From: Verrucomicrobiota bacterium | GTDB taxonomy: Bacteria; Verrucomicrobiota; Verrucomicrobiia; Opitutales; Opitutaceae | Direction of reading: 5' to 3' | Assembly: GCA_016222805.1 (NCBI GenBank) | Contig: JACRQG010000007.1 | Coordinates: 248,001-312,000, forward strand | Length of the DNA stretch: 64,000 bases | Part shown: positions 40,026 to 47,415 of the stretch, one piece after another | How the letters are laid out: each line of letters begins with the position of its first letter | Position numbering within the stretch: the stretch's first letter is position 1 | Program-made: the position numbers and the translations under genes | The notes under the pieces: generated by a model | What the model was told of the DNA's origin: nothing | Database searches by the model: none | Seen by the model: the letters and a program-made list of their open reading frames with translations, nothing else

Positions 40026-40352
40026 ATGGTCCCCAATCCCATCCCGCACGCGCCAGGCTGCCTGAGCATCCGGCTCGAACCGGGCCGGCGCTCCGCCCAG
40101 CCGGCCGCCACCGAGTACGTGCCGTTCAAATACGGGAAATTCATCCCGGTGCTCGGCACGGTCAGCACCGCCCACCCCGCCACGTACGGCCACGTGCTGT
40201 GGTTCGGCGGCCGGGCGTATGCCGCGACGCTGCTCTGCGACGTCCTCAACCACCGGCCGCAGTTCTCCGAGCTGGCGGCGCACTTCGACCTGCACCCGGA
40301 AATGTGGACGCCGGTGAAGGCGCCCGCCGCCCAACCACCGCCCGCGCCATGA
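40026..40352 (+). CDS. early protein of unknown function
   Basis: The protein is 108 aa, beta-rich in the centre (EYVPFKYGKFIPVLGTVSTA; LWFGGRAYAATLLCDVLNHR), with a Pro-rich end. It begins 4 bp after the previous stop. No family was recognised. Confidence 0.5.
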   Translation: MVPNPIPHAPGCLSIRLEPGRRSAQPAATEYVPFKYGKFIPVLGTVSTAHPATYGHVLWFGGRAYAATLLCDVLNHRPQFSELAAHFDLHPEMWTPVKAPAAQPPPAP

Positions 40353-40543
40353 ACGACTCCTTGATCGAACAACTCCAGCTTCAGATCGCACGCGATATCC
40401 GCCGGGCCAAGAGCTACCTGGCGCACGGCAGCGCCACCGACGCGCGCCGCCACGCGACCCGCGCCCAGAGTCTCCTCACCGTCCTCGCGCACGCCCGGCT
40501 CGTGCGCGTGGTCACTCAACTCCCAGCCGCCAGCCTGCCATGA
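40349..40543 (+). CDS. small helical early protein
   Basis: The protein is 64 aa, with an amphipathic helix pair (LIEQLQLQIARDIRRAKSYL; ARRHATRAQSLLTVLAHARL). Coupled to neighbours by 4-bp overlaps. No family was recognised. Confidence 0.5.
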   Translation: MNDSLIEQLQLQIARDIRRAKSYLAHGSATDARRHATRAQSLLTVLAHARLVRVVTQLPAASLP

Positions 40544-41085
40544 ATACGCCTGCCACCACTCCCTCTCTCGCGAGGGTCGATACCCTCGCGAAATCCTACG
40601 CCCTCGCGCGCCGCAAGGTCGCCGAAAACCTCGCTGATCTCGAAGGCGAAATCGCCGCACTCAAGCGGAGCCACCTCGGCCGCATCAAGGACGCGGCCGC
40701 CGTGGCGGCCGATCTCCAGGCGCGCCTGCGGAGCGCCGTGGAGAGCGCGCCGGAGCTTTTCGTGAAGCCGCGGACGTTTTCGCTCCACGGCATCAAAGTC
40801 GGCTACCAGAAGGGCAAGGGCCGCTTGGAGTGCGACGATACCGAGAAGGTCGTGGAACGCATCGCGAAGCACTTCCCGGAACTGCAGGAGACGGCCGTGC
40901 GAGTGAAGTGTGAGCTGGTGAAGGACGCGCTGATGAACCTCGACGCGGCCACGCTGAAGAAACTCGGCTGCACGATCGTGGACACGGGCGACCAGGTCAT
41001 CGTCAAGGCCGCCGACACCGAGACCGACAAACTCGTGGCCCGGCTCCTCGACGAGGGCGCCAAGGCGGTGGAGGACGCGGCGTGA
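40540..41085 (+). CDS. Gam-like host-nuclease inhibitor
   Basis: The protein is 181 aa. A charged coiled coil (residues ~20-60) is followed by a small globular part (FVKPRTFSLHGIKVGYQKGK) and a C-terminal ATLKKLGCTIVDTGDQVIVK block. The layout (coiled coil, then a beta hairpin KTF..G.VG(F/Y), then LK.LG...V) is that of the Mu Gam family, a Ku-like protein that binds DNA ends and blocks exonucleases. Position in the early operon after the transposition genes also fits. Sequence divergence keeps confidence moderate. Confidence 0.65.
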   Translation: MNTPATTPSLARVDTLAKSYALARRKVAENLADLEGEIAALKRSHLGRIKDAAAVAADLQARLRSAVESAPELFVKPRTFSLHGIKVGYQKGKGRLECDDTEKVVERIAKHFPELQETAVRVKCELVKDALMNLDAATLKKLGCTIVDTGDQVIVKAADTETDKLVARLLDEGAKAVEDAA

Positions 41086-41351
41086 GTGCCCACCGGGCAC
41101 CAGCGGCGCCGACGCGTCCCTTCAAGGGCGCGCCGGTGACCGCCGCCGACTGCGACGAGTGGTGGATCGCCCTCCGCCGGGAAATCCTCGTGCGGGAGGG
41201 CCAGGCCATCCGCCAGGGTGCCGGCCTCACGATCGAGGTGCAGTCAATCAACACCGGGCGGTTTCACCCGCTCACTCTGCCCAACGACGCCACCTCGTTC
41301 GCCACGCTTGCCGACCGCGACGCCATTCTGTGCCGCCTGCAACGCGGCTAG
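41082..41351 (+). CDS. small early protein
   Basis: The protein is 89 aa from a GTG overlapping the Gam-like stop. DCDEWWIALRREILVREGQA followed by a short beta region (LTIEVQSINTGRFHPLTL) suggests a compact fold. No family was recognised. Confidence 0.5.
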   Translation: MSAHRAPAAPTRPFKGAPVTAADCDEWWIALRREILVREGQAIRQGAGLTIEVQSINTGRFHPLTLPNDATSFATLADRDAILCRLQRG

Positions 41352-41367
41352 CCCGACCCATACCACC

Positions 41368-41865
41368 ATGACCCAATCCGAATTGCGCAACCTTCTCACC
41401 GCCGCCGGCCTCCCGGCCTTGCTCTGGCAGCTCCCCGACCTGACCTACGAGCCCTGCAGCGCCGATTTCGTCCGCAGCAACTACTCCGCCTGGCTGGAGG
41501 CGCGTCCCGACGAGCTCGTGATCTTCGCCGACGCTGGCGGAAAGCGCGTGCGCCAGCGGCCGCTGTGGCAGACCGATAGCAGCGACTGCGACAATCTAGC
41601 CATTGGCACGATGGCGTGGGCGCAGACCGGCAACGCGCGCAAAGCGAAGCTGACAGGCGTCGTGCGGGGCGGGCTCGCCTACGGCTTCCTCTTCTACCAG
41701 GCCGGCCCGGCGCGCCCCGAGAACTTCTCGGTCTCTGGCGGGCACTCGATCAACTGGTTCGTCGATTACGACAACTCCGTGAACTTTTTCGAGCCTGGCA
41801 TGGGTCAGCTCGTCGACCTCAACACCCAGGAAAGGAGTTCCTCATGGTTCGGTCTTGCTGCCTGA
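41368..41865 (+). CDS. probable papain-like cysteine protease (agglutinin C-terminal type)
   Basis: The protein is 165 aa. It shows DSSDCDNLAIGTMAWAQTG, then VRGGLAYGFLFYQ, GGHSINWFVDYDNSVNFFEP and GQLVDLN. The order Cys-Asp, GGH(S/A)xN and FxEP matches the Cys-His-Glu catalytic layout of the C-terminal protease domain of Marasmius agglutinin (MOA), which also occurs as stand-alone bacterial and phage proteins. It is intracellular (no signal). A host- or defence-directed protease is possible. Assignment rests on motif recall. Confidence 0.5.
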   Translation: MTQSELRNLLTAAGLPALLWQLPDLTYEPCSADFVRSNYSAWLEARPDELVIFADAGGKRVRQRPLWQTDSSDCDNLAIGTMAWAQTGNARKAKLTGVVRGGLAYGFLFYQAGPARPENFSVSGGHSINWFVDYDNSVNFFEPGMGQLVDLNTQERSSSWFGLAA

Positions 41866-42128
41866 AGCTCGCGACGGTGGGTTGCGTGGCGGGCTTTGTC
41901 CTCGTCGCACCGTTGTGCACGCTGGTTTTCGTCCTGGTGATGGCCTGCGTCGCCGTAATCGACCTGGGAGAGGCGCTGGTGAAGGCGCTGTGGGAACACT
42001 GGGAGGGCGCGGCCGTGGTCGTGGTGCTGGCGCTTCTCTTCGCGGGCTGCAGCGCCGTCCCGCGAGGCGACCCGCGCGACCCCGAGGTCTTCCGCCCGGT
42101 CAACCCGCAATACCCGTTGCCCCGATGA
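41844..42128 (+). CDS. early membrane protein with two hydrophobic segments
   Basis: The protein is 94 aa with ribosome site AAAGGAG and ATG inside the 3' end of the previous gene. Two hydrophobic segments (GCVAGFVLVAPLCTLVFVLV; GAAVVVVLALLFAGC) flank a short charged linker; the second ends in a Cys, so a lipobox-like feature is present but in the middle. The tail is Pro/Arg/Asp-rich. Function is unknown. Confidence 0.55.
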   Translation: MVRSCCLKLATVGCVAGFVLVAPLCTLVFVLVMACVAVIDLGEALVKALWEHWEGAAVVVVLALLFAGCSAVPRGDPRDPEVFRPVNPQYPLPR

Positions 42129-42445
42129 AAAAGTCCAAAGAGGAAAAGCCTCTCGCCCCGTCGTTTGTCGCGACGGGGTTCCTCGTCATGAAGGATGGCC
42201 AGCCCTGCACGATCGAGAACGTCTCCGGAAGACGAAAGGGCGGCGTGCTGCGGCCGCGCGGCAGCGAAGACGAGATGGTCGCGCACTTCCTGAAGCGCCG
42301 CGACGCCCGCCGGGCGATCGACCGGACGTCCGCCTGCGTAGCCGAGCTGCGTGGCTCGATGATCGAGGATTGGGCGCGCGCCAGGGTGCCGGCCCTCTTC
42401 GTCGCGGGGCACTTCACGATCCAGCCACTCGGGAGGCAGGCATGA
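42125..42445 (+). CDS. early protein of unknown function
   Basis: The protein is 106 aa, with a Lys/Glu-rich start and a central basic part (GRRKGGVLRPRGSEDEMVAH; KRRDARRAIDRTSACVAELR). It could bind nucleic acid. Coupled to both neighbours by 4-bp overlaps. Confidence 0.5.
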   Translation: MKKSKEEKPLAPSFVATGFLVMKDGQPCTIENVSGRRKGGVLRPRGSEDEMVAHFLKRRDARRAIDRTSACVAELRGSMIEDWARARVPALFVAGHFTIQPLGRQA

Positions 42446-43140
42446 GCGCGCCCGCGGAGATCATCGAGAAGATCAAGAAGCTGCTCCGTCTGGCGCGCTC
42501 CTCCAATCGCCACGAGGCCGAGCTGGCCCTCGCGCACGCGCTGGCGCTGGCGCGGGAGCACGCGATCGCGATCGACAGCCTCAACCCGGACGAGTCGGTC
42601 AGGGAGAAGCAAATCACGCACCGCGATACCGAGGCCGAAGCCAAGCTGACCTACGACAAGCGCTACGCGCTAGCGATTTGCCGGAGGTTCTTTCGCGTCA
42701 CGACGGTGGAGATCCAGTGCCTGCGGCCGGGCACGTTTTTCTCGCGGCTGGGGGTGCGGGTGATGTTCGTCGGCACGCGGTCCGACATCGAAATCGCGCT
42801 CTACGTCTACGGCTTCCTAGTGGGGCACTTCGCGCGGAGCTGGCGCAAGGTTCAACAGAGATTCCGCAACCGGCAGGCCTACGTGCATGGGATGTACATC
42901 GGCCTGACTGCCAAACTCGAGGAGCAGCGCGACCTCCTGCCGAAGGGCACGGAACTGGTTGTGGCCGGCCACGAGCAGTATATCCTGGCGACGGTCGGCC
43001 AGACCACCACGACCGCGATGGGCAAGCCCGACCATCGGGCGCGAGCGGCGGCCTGGGCGGGATTCCTGGAGGGGCAGAACACCGAAATCCACGGCGCGCT
43101 GCAGCCCGCGAGCGGCGAGTCGCTGGCGCTCACGCGATGA
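42442..43140 (+). CDS. DUF2786-domain protein
   Basis: The protein is 232 aa. The N-terminal IIEKIKKLLRLARSSNRHEA and ALALAREHAIAIDSLNP are the DUF2786 motif (KI..LL.LA.......EA..A...A..L). The following domain (LAICRRFFRVTTVEIQCLRP; VGTRSDIEIALYVYGFLVGH) is the partner domain commonly found with it in phages and mobile elements. Its role is unknown, perhaps in DNA metabolism. Confidence 0.75.
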   Translation: MSAPAEIIEKIKKLLRLARSSNRHEAELALAHALALAREHAIAIDSLNPDESVREKQITHRDTEAEAKLTYDKRYALAICRRFFRVTTVEIQCLRPGTFFSRLGVRVMFVGTRSDIEIALYVYGFLVGHFARSWRKVQQRFRNRQAYVHGMYIGLTAKLEEQRDLLPKGTELVVAGHEQYILATVGQTTTTAMGKPDHRARAAAWAGFLEGQNTEIHGALQPASGESLALTR

Positions 43141-43472
43141 AATCCAAGCGCGCCGCTCCGGTCTTCACGAACCTCGGCATGTATTTCGTCGATGCCGGGG
43201 TGGAGATCGTACTCGTCCAGGTGGAAGTGAACGTGCGCGGACTGTTGGCAGTCCATGCGCGGCGGCTGATCAAATCGAAACGCGGCGCCGCAAACCTCAG
43301 TCGTGGCACGGTGCGGATGTCGATCGCGTCGGCCGGTGACCAGGAGCGCGCCGCGCGCGCCCGCGAGACCGCCGAGGAATTGTCCGCGCTGCAGCACCAG
43401 GTCGCCGAACTGCAGCTCTCCCTCGCGCTCGCGACCAGCAAGGCGACCGCCCGCACGTGCCACCGCGCATGA
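43137..43472 (+). CDS. early protein of unknown function with helical end
   Basis: The protein is 111 aa. The N-terminal half is beta-rich (MYFVDAGVEIVLVQVEVNVR), the C-terminal half a coiled coil (AEELSALQHQVAELQLSLAL). It starts by a 4-bp overlap. No family was recognised. Confidence 0.5.
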   Translation: MKSKRAAPVFTNLGMYFVDAGVEIVLVQVEVNVRGLLAVHARRLIKSKRGAANLSRGTVRMSIASAGDQERAARARETAEELSALQHQVAELQLSLALATSKATARTCHRA

Positions 43473-44026
43473 CCCCCGCCGAACGCAGCGTTTACTTTGG
43501 CCAGCTCTGGCCGGAGGCCTGCCTAGCCAACGAGTGGCTGGTGAAGGACGAGGAGCGCCGCCGGGCCGTGACCGCCGAGTGCATGCGCCTGGTCCGCGGC
43601 CCGGACACCGATTCGACGAGTGCCCTTGGCCCGGACGAGGTCACCGCGCTCTTCACCTACCTGCGCCATCTTGCCGACCCATCCAGCCTGGACAAGTCGG
43701 CCCGGTGGGTGACCTGCCAGGAGGACTACCGCACCTTCAACCGTGCCCGCCAGGCCGACTACCACGAGCGCGCCCTCTACGGCGGGAAGAAGAACCGCCT
43801 CGACCGCGACCGCTTCGGCGGGGCGACCTCGGCCGCCGGCGGCCCGCTCGAAAGCCTCGACGCCGATGAGGTCCGCAAGCGGCACCTCACCATGGCGAGC
43901 CGCCACCAGAAGAAGCAGCGGGTGGATCGAAAGGTCGCGGCGATGATTGAGGTGCCAGTGCCGGCCAGCCCGCCGCCAGCCGCACCCACCCGGTGCCAGG
44001 CCCCCACCGTCGACGTGCCGTTCTGA
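43469..44026 (+). CDS. early protein of unknown function
   Basis: The protein is 185 aa. YFGQLWPEACLANEWLVKDE, LHALADPSS-like LRHLADPSSLDKSARWVTCQ and a Lys/Arg-rich region (MASRHQKKQRVDRKVAAMIE) suggest a nucleic-acid-related helical protein of a type found in phage replication regions. Pro/Ala-rich C-terminus. I do not recognise a family. Confidence 0.5.
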   Translation: MTPAERSVYFGQLWPEACLANEWLVKDEERRRAVTAECMRLVRGPDTDSTSALGPDEVTALFTYLRHLADPSSLDKSARWVTCQEDYRTFNRARQADYHERALYGGKKNRLDRDRFGGATSAAGGPLESLDADEVRKRHLTMASRHQKKQRVDRKVAAMIEVPVPASPPPAAPTRCQAPTVDVPF

Positions 44027-44039
44027 CCCGAACCAGTCC

Positions 44040-44399
44040 ATGGCGGAGGTGCAACTCGAACTCCCGGTTCCATCCGAGCCCAAGCCGAACGGCCCTTCGG
44101 CGACGGCCGACCAGGTAGCCACGGTTATTAACTTTCTGCGCGGTCGGGACTGGACCCTGCGTCGCGTTATCGAGGCCGAGACCGGCCTCTCCGACCGCAT
44201 CATCCGGGCCGCTGCGAAGGCCGGGCGCCCGCGCATCGTCAGCGCTCCAGGGAGCGCCGGCTACAAGCTCTGGGAGAACTGCACCACCGAGGAGCTGCAT
44301 CAGTGCATGGAGAGATTCCGCTCCCAGCGAGACGACATGGGTGAGACCTATCTCGTCATGCACCGCGCGTTCCACGGCGGCTACCGGGGCGGCGAATGA
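44040..44399 (+). CDS. winged-helix early protein
   Basis: The protein is 119 aa. ATVINFLRGRDWTLRRVIEA followed by TGLSDRIIRAAAKAGRPRIV and APGSAGYKLWENCTTEEL reads as a winged helix-turn-helix of the kind used in phage replication or regulation. It overlaps the next gene by 4 bp. Confidence 0.65.
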   Translation: MAEVQLELPVPSEPKPNGPSATADQVATVINFLRGRDWTLRRVIEAETGLSDRIIRAAAKAGRPRIVSAPGSAGYKLWENCTTEELHQCMERFRSQRDDMGETYLVMHRAFHGGYRGGE

Positions 44400-44926
44400 A
44401 CGTCTTCGGCAGCTTCCTTGATGATCGGCCCAGCCAACGGATGCCCCAGGCGCCCGAATCATTGGTTGCCGACCTCCTTGCCGAGCTGGGCCGGAGATTC
44501 TACCAGGGAAAGCCCGTAAAGGTATGGATGCAGGACCAGAAGCCCCTCCTGCTGGCGCTCACCTGGCCGGCCGGCTGGCTCCAGCAACGCGGCGTGAGCC
44601 TCCCGGTGGCCCGTTACGGCGAGATCTTGCGTGAGGTCATCTCCGGCATCGGAACCCACGGTGACCTCGCCAAAATCGAGCATTTTCCGAGCTACCTCCT
44701 GCACTGTGTCCGGCTCTGGTTTGTCCACCACGGCGAGGACCTGTACTACCGCCAGAAGAGCATCCGCGACGCCATCGACCTGGCCGTCCTGCAGCGGGGC
44801 TCGGCGCAGCCCGCCTCCGCACTGGATCCGATCGAGGCACTGGCAGCGGCGCACCGCGTGCTTGCCACCAGAAAACGCCCGGCGAAGACTCGCCCGGTCG
44901 ATTCCGGCCAAACCACGTTTTTTTGA
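44396..44926 (+). CDS. last early-region gene, unknown function
   Basis: The protein is 176 aa, helical and Trp-rich in the middle (KPLLLALTWPAGWLQQRGVS; HFPSYLLHCVRLWFVHHGED). The C-terminus is basic and ends PVDSGQTTFF, a pattern that recalls the short QxxLF-like beta-clamp binding motifs at protein ends. It lies about 220 bp from the right end of the prophage and could be a late-early regulator or replication protein. No family was recognised. Confidence 0.5.
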   Translation: MNVFGSFLDDRPSQRMPQAPESLVADLLAELGRRFYQGKPVKVWMQDQKPLLLALTWPAGWLQQRGVSLPVARYGEILREVISGIGTHGDLAKIEHFPSYLLHCVRLWFVHHGEDLYYRQKSIRDAIDLAVLQRGSAQPASALDPIEALAAAHRVLATRKRPAKTRPVDSGQTTFF

Positions 44927-44981
44927 CGGTTAAACTGGTCAATCGCCCCCCATAAAACCACCGCGATGGACCGAAAAAACC

Positions 44982-45144
44982 CTCCCAAACCTTTGAGATT
45001 TCCCGCCTGGAAGGGCCGGACTCTCCCAAACCGGCCGGCCGGGCGCCGACTCATGCAAACCGGCCCGACTCACCTCGGAAGCACAGCCTTCCCGAGCCCA
45101 GGTGAGGGTTTTGAGGGGACTCCCAATCCTCGATCAACGGATCT
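44982..45144 (-). other. prophage right end with transposase-binding-like sites
   Basis: Read inward on the minus strand, the end starts AGATCC. GATTGGGAG ends 25 bp from the terminus, CCGGTTTGGGAG lies at 45023-45034 and AATCTCAAAGGTTTGGGAG at 44982-45000. The last two repeat exactly, inverted, at the left end (1888-1899 and 1902-1920). The three right-end sites are spaced more widely than the two left-end ones, an asymmetry that is also known from Mu. The region 44927-45144 contains no gene. Confidence 0.75.
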
Positions 45145-45148
45145 TAGG
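45145..45148. repeat. target-site duplication TAGG, right copy
   Basis: Matches 1871-1874; the two copies flank the 43,270-bp prophage. Confidence 0.75.
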
Positions 45149-46085
45149 GGAGGCGGGCAAACGGCCCCTCGAAGGCGTCGAGCACGCGATCGAATTTCAC
45201 GCCCATGAGAAAGGCGAGCGTCCAGCCGGCGGAGTCGTAAGGGGCGACGGGCGGGCCGCCTTCGTACTTGAAGTCGTTGGGGTGATCCTGCGGCTCGAAC
45301 ATGTCGAGGACGTGCGGCCGGAACGCCTGGTCGGTCTTCACGACGTAGGAGCCGGCCGGGTACTTCTTGTCGCCCACGGTGAACTCCGCCGTGGCACGGT
45401 GCACGACGATGCCGGTTTTCAGCAGGGCGTTGACGAACTTCACCGCCGTCGGGAAGTCGGGCTGGTCGGCGGGCACGATGTACCCGCGGGCGTCGCGCAA
45501 TTCCGGTTTGCGCAGGACGGCTTCGAAGTACCGGGCGGGGATGCGGCGGTTGCCGGGCGCGGTCGTGCGTTCGGAGGCCTCGCCGGAGCCGGAGGCGTCG
45601 CCCCGGGCCGGGGGATTGTCCTTCTGGTGGGCGGCCTTGATGGCCTCGATCCGGCTGGGATAGTGCGTCCAGTGATCGCGGCTGCCCCGCTCGATGGCGT
45701 TGCGGCCCATGCGCCACATGCCGAAGAGGAGCGTGTCGCGATGGCGGGCCGCATAGTCGAGCACGGCGTAGTTCATCGACACCGAGTAGGCGATTGACTG
45801 CGCGTAGAGCCATTTCTGCGGGGTGACGGGAAAGGGCGTGGCGCCATTCGGCAGCAGGCGGTTGGGGACCAGCGGAACCTCCATCGGGGTCGGACTGCCA
45901 ATGGTCTCGGTCAGGATCCCGATCATGTTGTGAAAGTACGTCGTGGTCCGGAGCCCGCCGTTCCACCAGGTCGAATAGACGGAGCCGGCCAACCGCGTGT
46001 AGCCGGGCTTGCCCTCGAGGTTGAGGCGGTGGTTCATCGCGGCGCCGCCGGCGTACAGCGTTGTGATCATCACCGGGTCATACAC
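45145..46085 (-). pseudogene. M14-type metallopeptidase, middle fragment
   Basis: In frame, this part reads VYDPVMITTLYAGGAAMNHR, KPGYTRLAGSVYSTWWNGGL and RTTTYFHNMIGILTETIGSP, typical of the large secreted M14-family proteins, and ends at the phage junction with FEGPFARLP then a stop created by phage sequence. It is in a different frame from the N-terminal fragment (46078-46779), because of a small deletion near 46080. Together with 817-1874 it forms the rest of the gene. Confidence 0.82.
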
Positions 46086-46779
46086 GCGGTTGCGGCAACC
46101 ACTCGAGGTAGAGCTGCCGGTTCAGGTTGTTCGTCTCCCGCTGGGTCGACATGAAGAAGTCGCGGTTGTTGTCGTGCCCGATGTACTTCTGGTAAAGCCG
46201 CGGCAGCCGATCCATGACCCGGCGGGACGGCGTGGAGCGCCGCATGTACCAGTTGCTCACCAGTTCCTGGCCGTCGGGATTGGCATGGACAAAAAGGATG
46301 ATGGTCTGGTCGAGGATGCGCAGGGTTTCAGCGTCCTGGCGGCTCGCGAACTGCCACAGGGTCTCGATCAACTGATGGGTGCCGACCGTCTCGGTGGCGT
46401 GAAGTCCGCCGTCGATCCAGACGACCGCGCGTCCCTCTGCGGCGAGGGTGCGGGCCTGCTCCTCGGTGGTGACGTCCTCGGCGCGGGCGAGGCGCCGGGA
46501 GACGTCGCGGAGCCGTTCGAGCCGGGCGAGATTGGCCGGGGCGGAGCAGACGACCATCCACTGAGTGCGCCCTTCCTCGGTGAGGCCCATGTCGACGAGC
46601 CGGAGCCGGTCGGATTCGGCGGCGAGCTTTTTGAAGTAGGCTTCGGTCTGCGTGTAGGTGGCGAGGTGGTAGTCGTCACCGATGGCGAAGCCAAAATGGG
46701 CCTTGGGTGAAGTCAGCTCGGCGGCGGCGCACGCGCAGACAAGGGGTACCAGGGCGACAAGGGCGCGAAGGGAGATCAT
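46078..46779 (-). pseudogene. M14-type metallopeptidase, N-terminal fragment
   Basis: The start ATG gives a signal peptide (MISLRALVALVPLVCACAAA). The peptidase domain contains the first two zinc ligands in DGGLHATETVG (HxxE), then FVHANPDGQELVSNWYMRRS and GHDNNRDFFMSTQRETNNLN. The frame ends LYLEWLPQPRV and stop. Intact relatives continue here with a VYNHHQ-type stretch bearing the third zinc ligand and about 25 more residues; these are missing and the frame changes. The enzyme would be secreted and cut peptides; this copy cannot bind zinc properly. Confidence 0.82.
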
Positions 46780-46980
46780 GCGGCGGAGGCGCCGAAGTTG
46801 AGGAATCGTCTGCATGAGGGCGAGCGGATTGCCGGCCCACCGCGCGACCCGGGGGCACACGGGGAAGGTACCGCTCGGTTGCCTGGTGTGGGCGGGACGA
46901 CCTCGTCCCGCACCCTGAGTTTCCACACCCGCCTCACACGGGGCGAGGTCGCCCGGCCACACAAACCGAAGAAGGGAGCC

Positions 46981-47415
46981 TCAGTGCGTGCAGGTGCAGG
47001 CGTACTCGGCGAGTTTGCACTCGCCGCAGGGGGCGAGATTGAGGTCGATCCGGAAGTTCTGGGGGCGGGCTTCCGCGTTTTCGCGGATCTGCACGACCAC
47101 ACGATAGGTTTCTCCCGGAGAGGGGAGGGCGGCCGTGGAGACGAAACCGGTGGCGGTCCGGGTCAGGGCGAGGGGCGTCCGCCCGGATTTCGGTTCCGCC
47201 GTGACGGCGACCACCCGCGTTCCCGGTGCGACCGGCTGGCGTTGGGAATCGAGGAAGGTGATCTCGATGCGGCGCTCGGGAGTGACCAGGAACTCCGCGG
47301 CGAGCGGGCTCGACTCGAGCAGGCGTCCGCCCCGGGGACCGCCGGTGGACTTGTCGGCGCCGCACGCGAGGGCGGCGGAGAGAAGGAACAGGGGAAGGAG
47401 CAGGCAGTTTTTCAT
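46981..47415 (-). CDS. small Cys-rich periplasmic accessory protein of the metal efflux operon
   Basis: The protein is 144 aa with signal peptide MKNCLLLPLFLLSAALACG. The centre (ESSPLAAEFLVTPERRIEIT, FLDSQRQPVAPGTRVVAVTA) resembles the lipoprotein at 245-745. The C-terminus ends CGECKLAEYACTCTH, a cluster of cysteines with a His, suited to Cu, Zn or similar metals. The ATG overlaps the RND pump stop by 4 bp, so it belongs to the operon. It probably delivers or senses the metal in the periplasm. Confidence 0.65.
   Translation of the reverse strand: MKNCLLLPLFLLSAALACGADKSTGGPRGGRLLESSPLAAEFLVTPERRIEITFLDSQRQPVAPGTRVVAVTAEPKSGRTPLALTRTATGFVSTAALPSPGETYRVVVQIRENAEARPQNFRIDLNLAPCGECKLAEYACTCTH

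Larger units (their letters stand above)
1875..45144. mobile_element. Mu-like transposable siphovirus prophage, apparently complete
   Basis: This 43,270-bp element has inverted ends, a short target duplication, a MuA-like DDE transposase, a MuB-like ATPase, a Ner-like regulator, a repressor, a Mu-type terminase/portal/protease/MuF/gpG head module and a long-tail module. It interrupts a host M14 peptidase gene, and removing it restores the reading frame. All essential virion genes are open, so it may be inducible. There is no tyrosine or serine integrase, which fits transposition as the mode of integration. An endolysin and a Mor/C-type late activator were not recognised. Confidence 0.93.

Noticed and set aside
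1870-45149. A 5-bp target duplication as in Mu
   Set aside because: Left GTAGG and TAGGA do not equal right TTAGG or TAGGG; only TAGG is shared, so 5 bp cannot be claimed.
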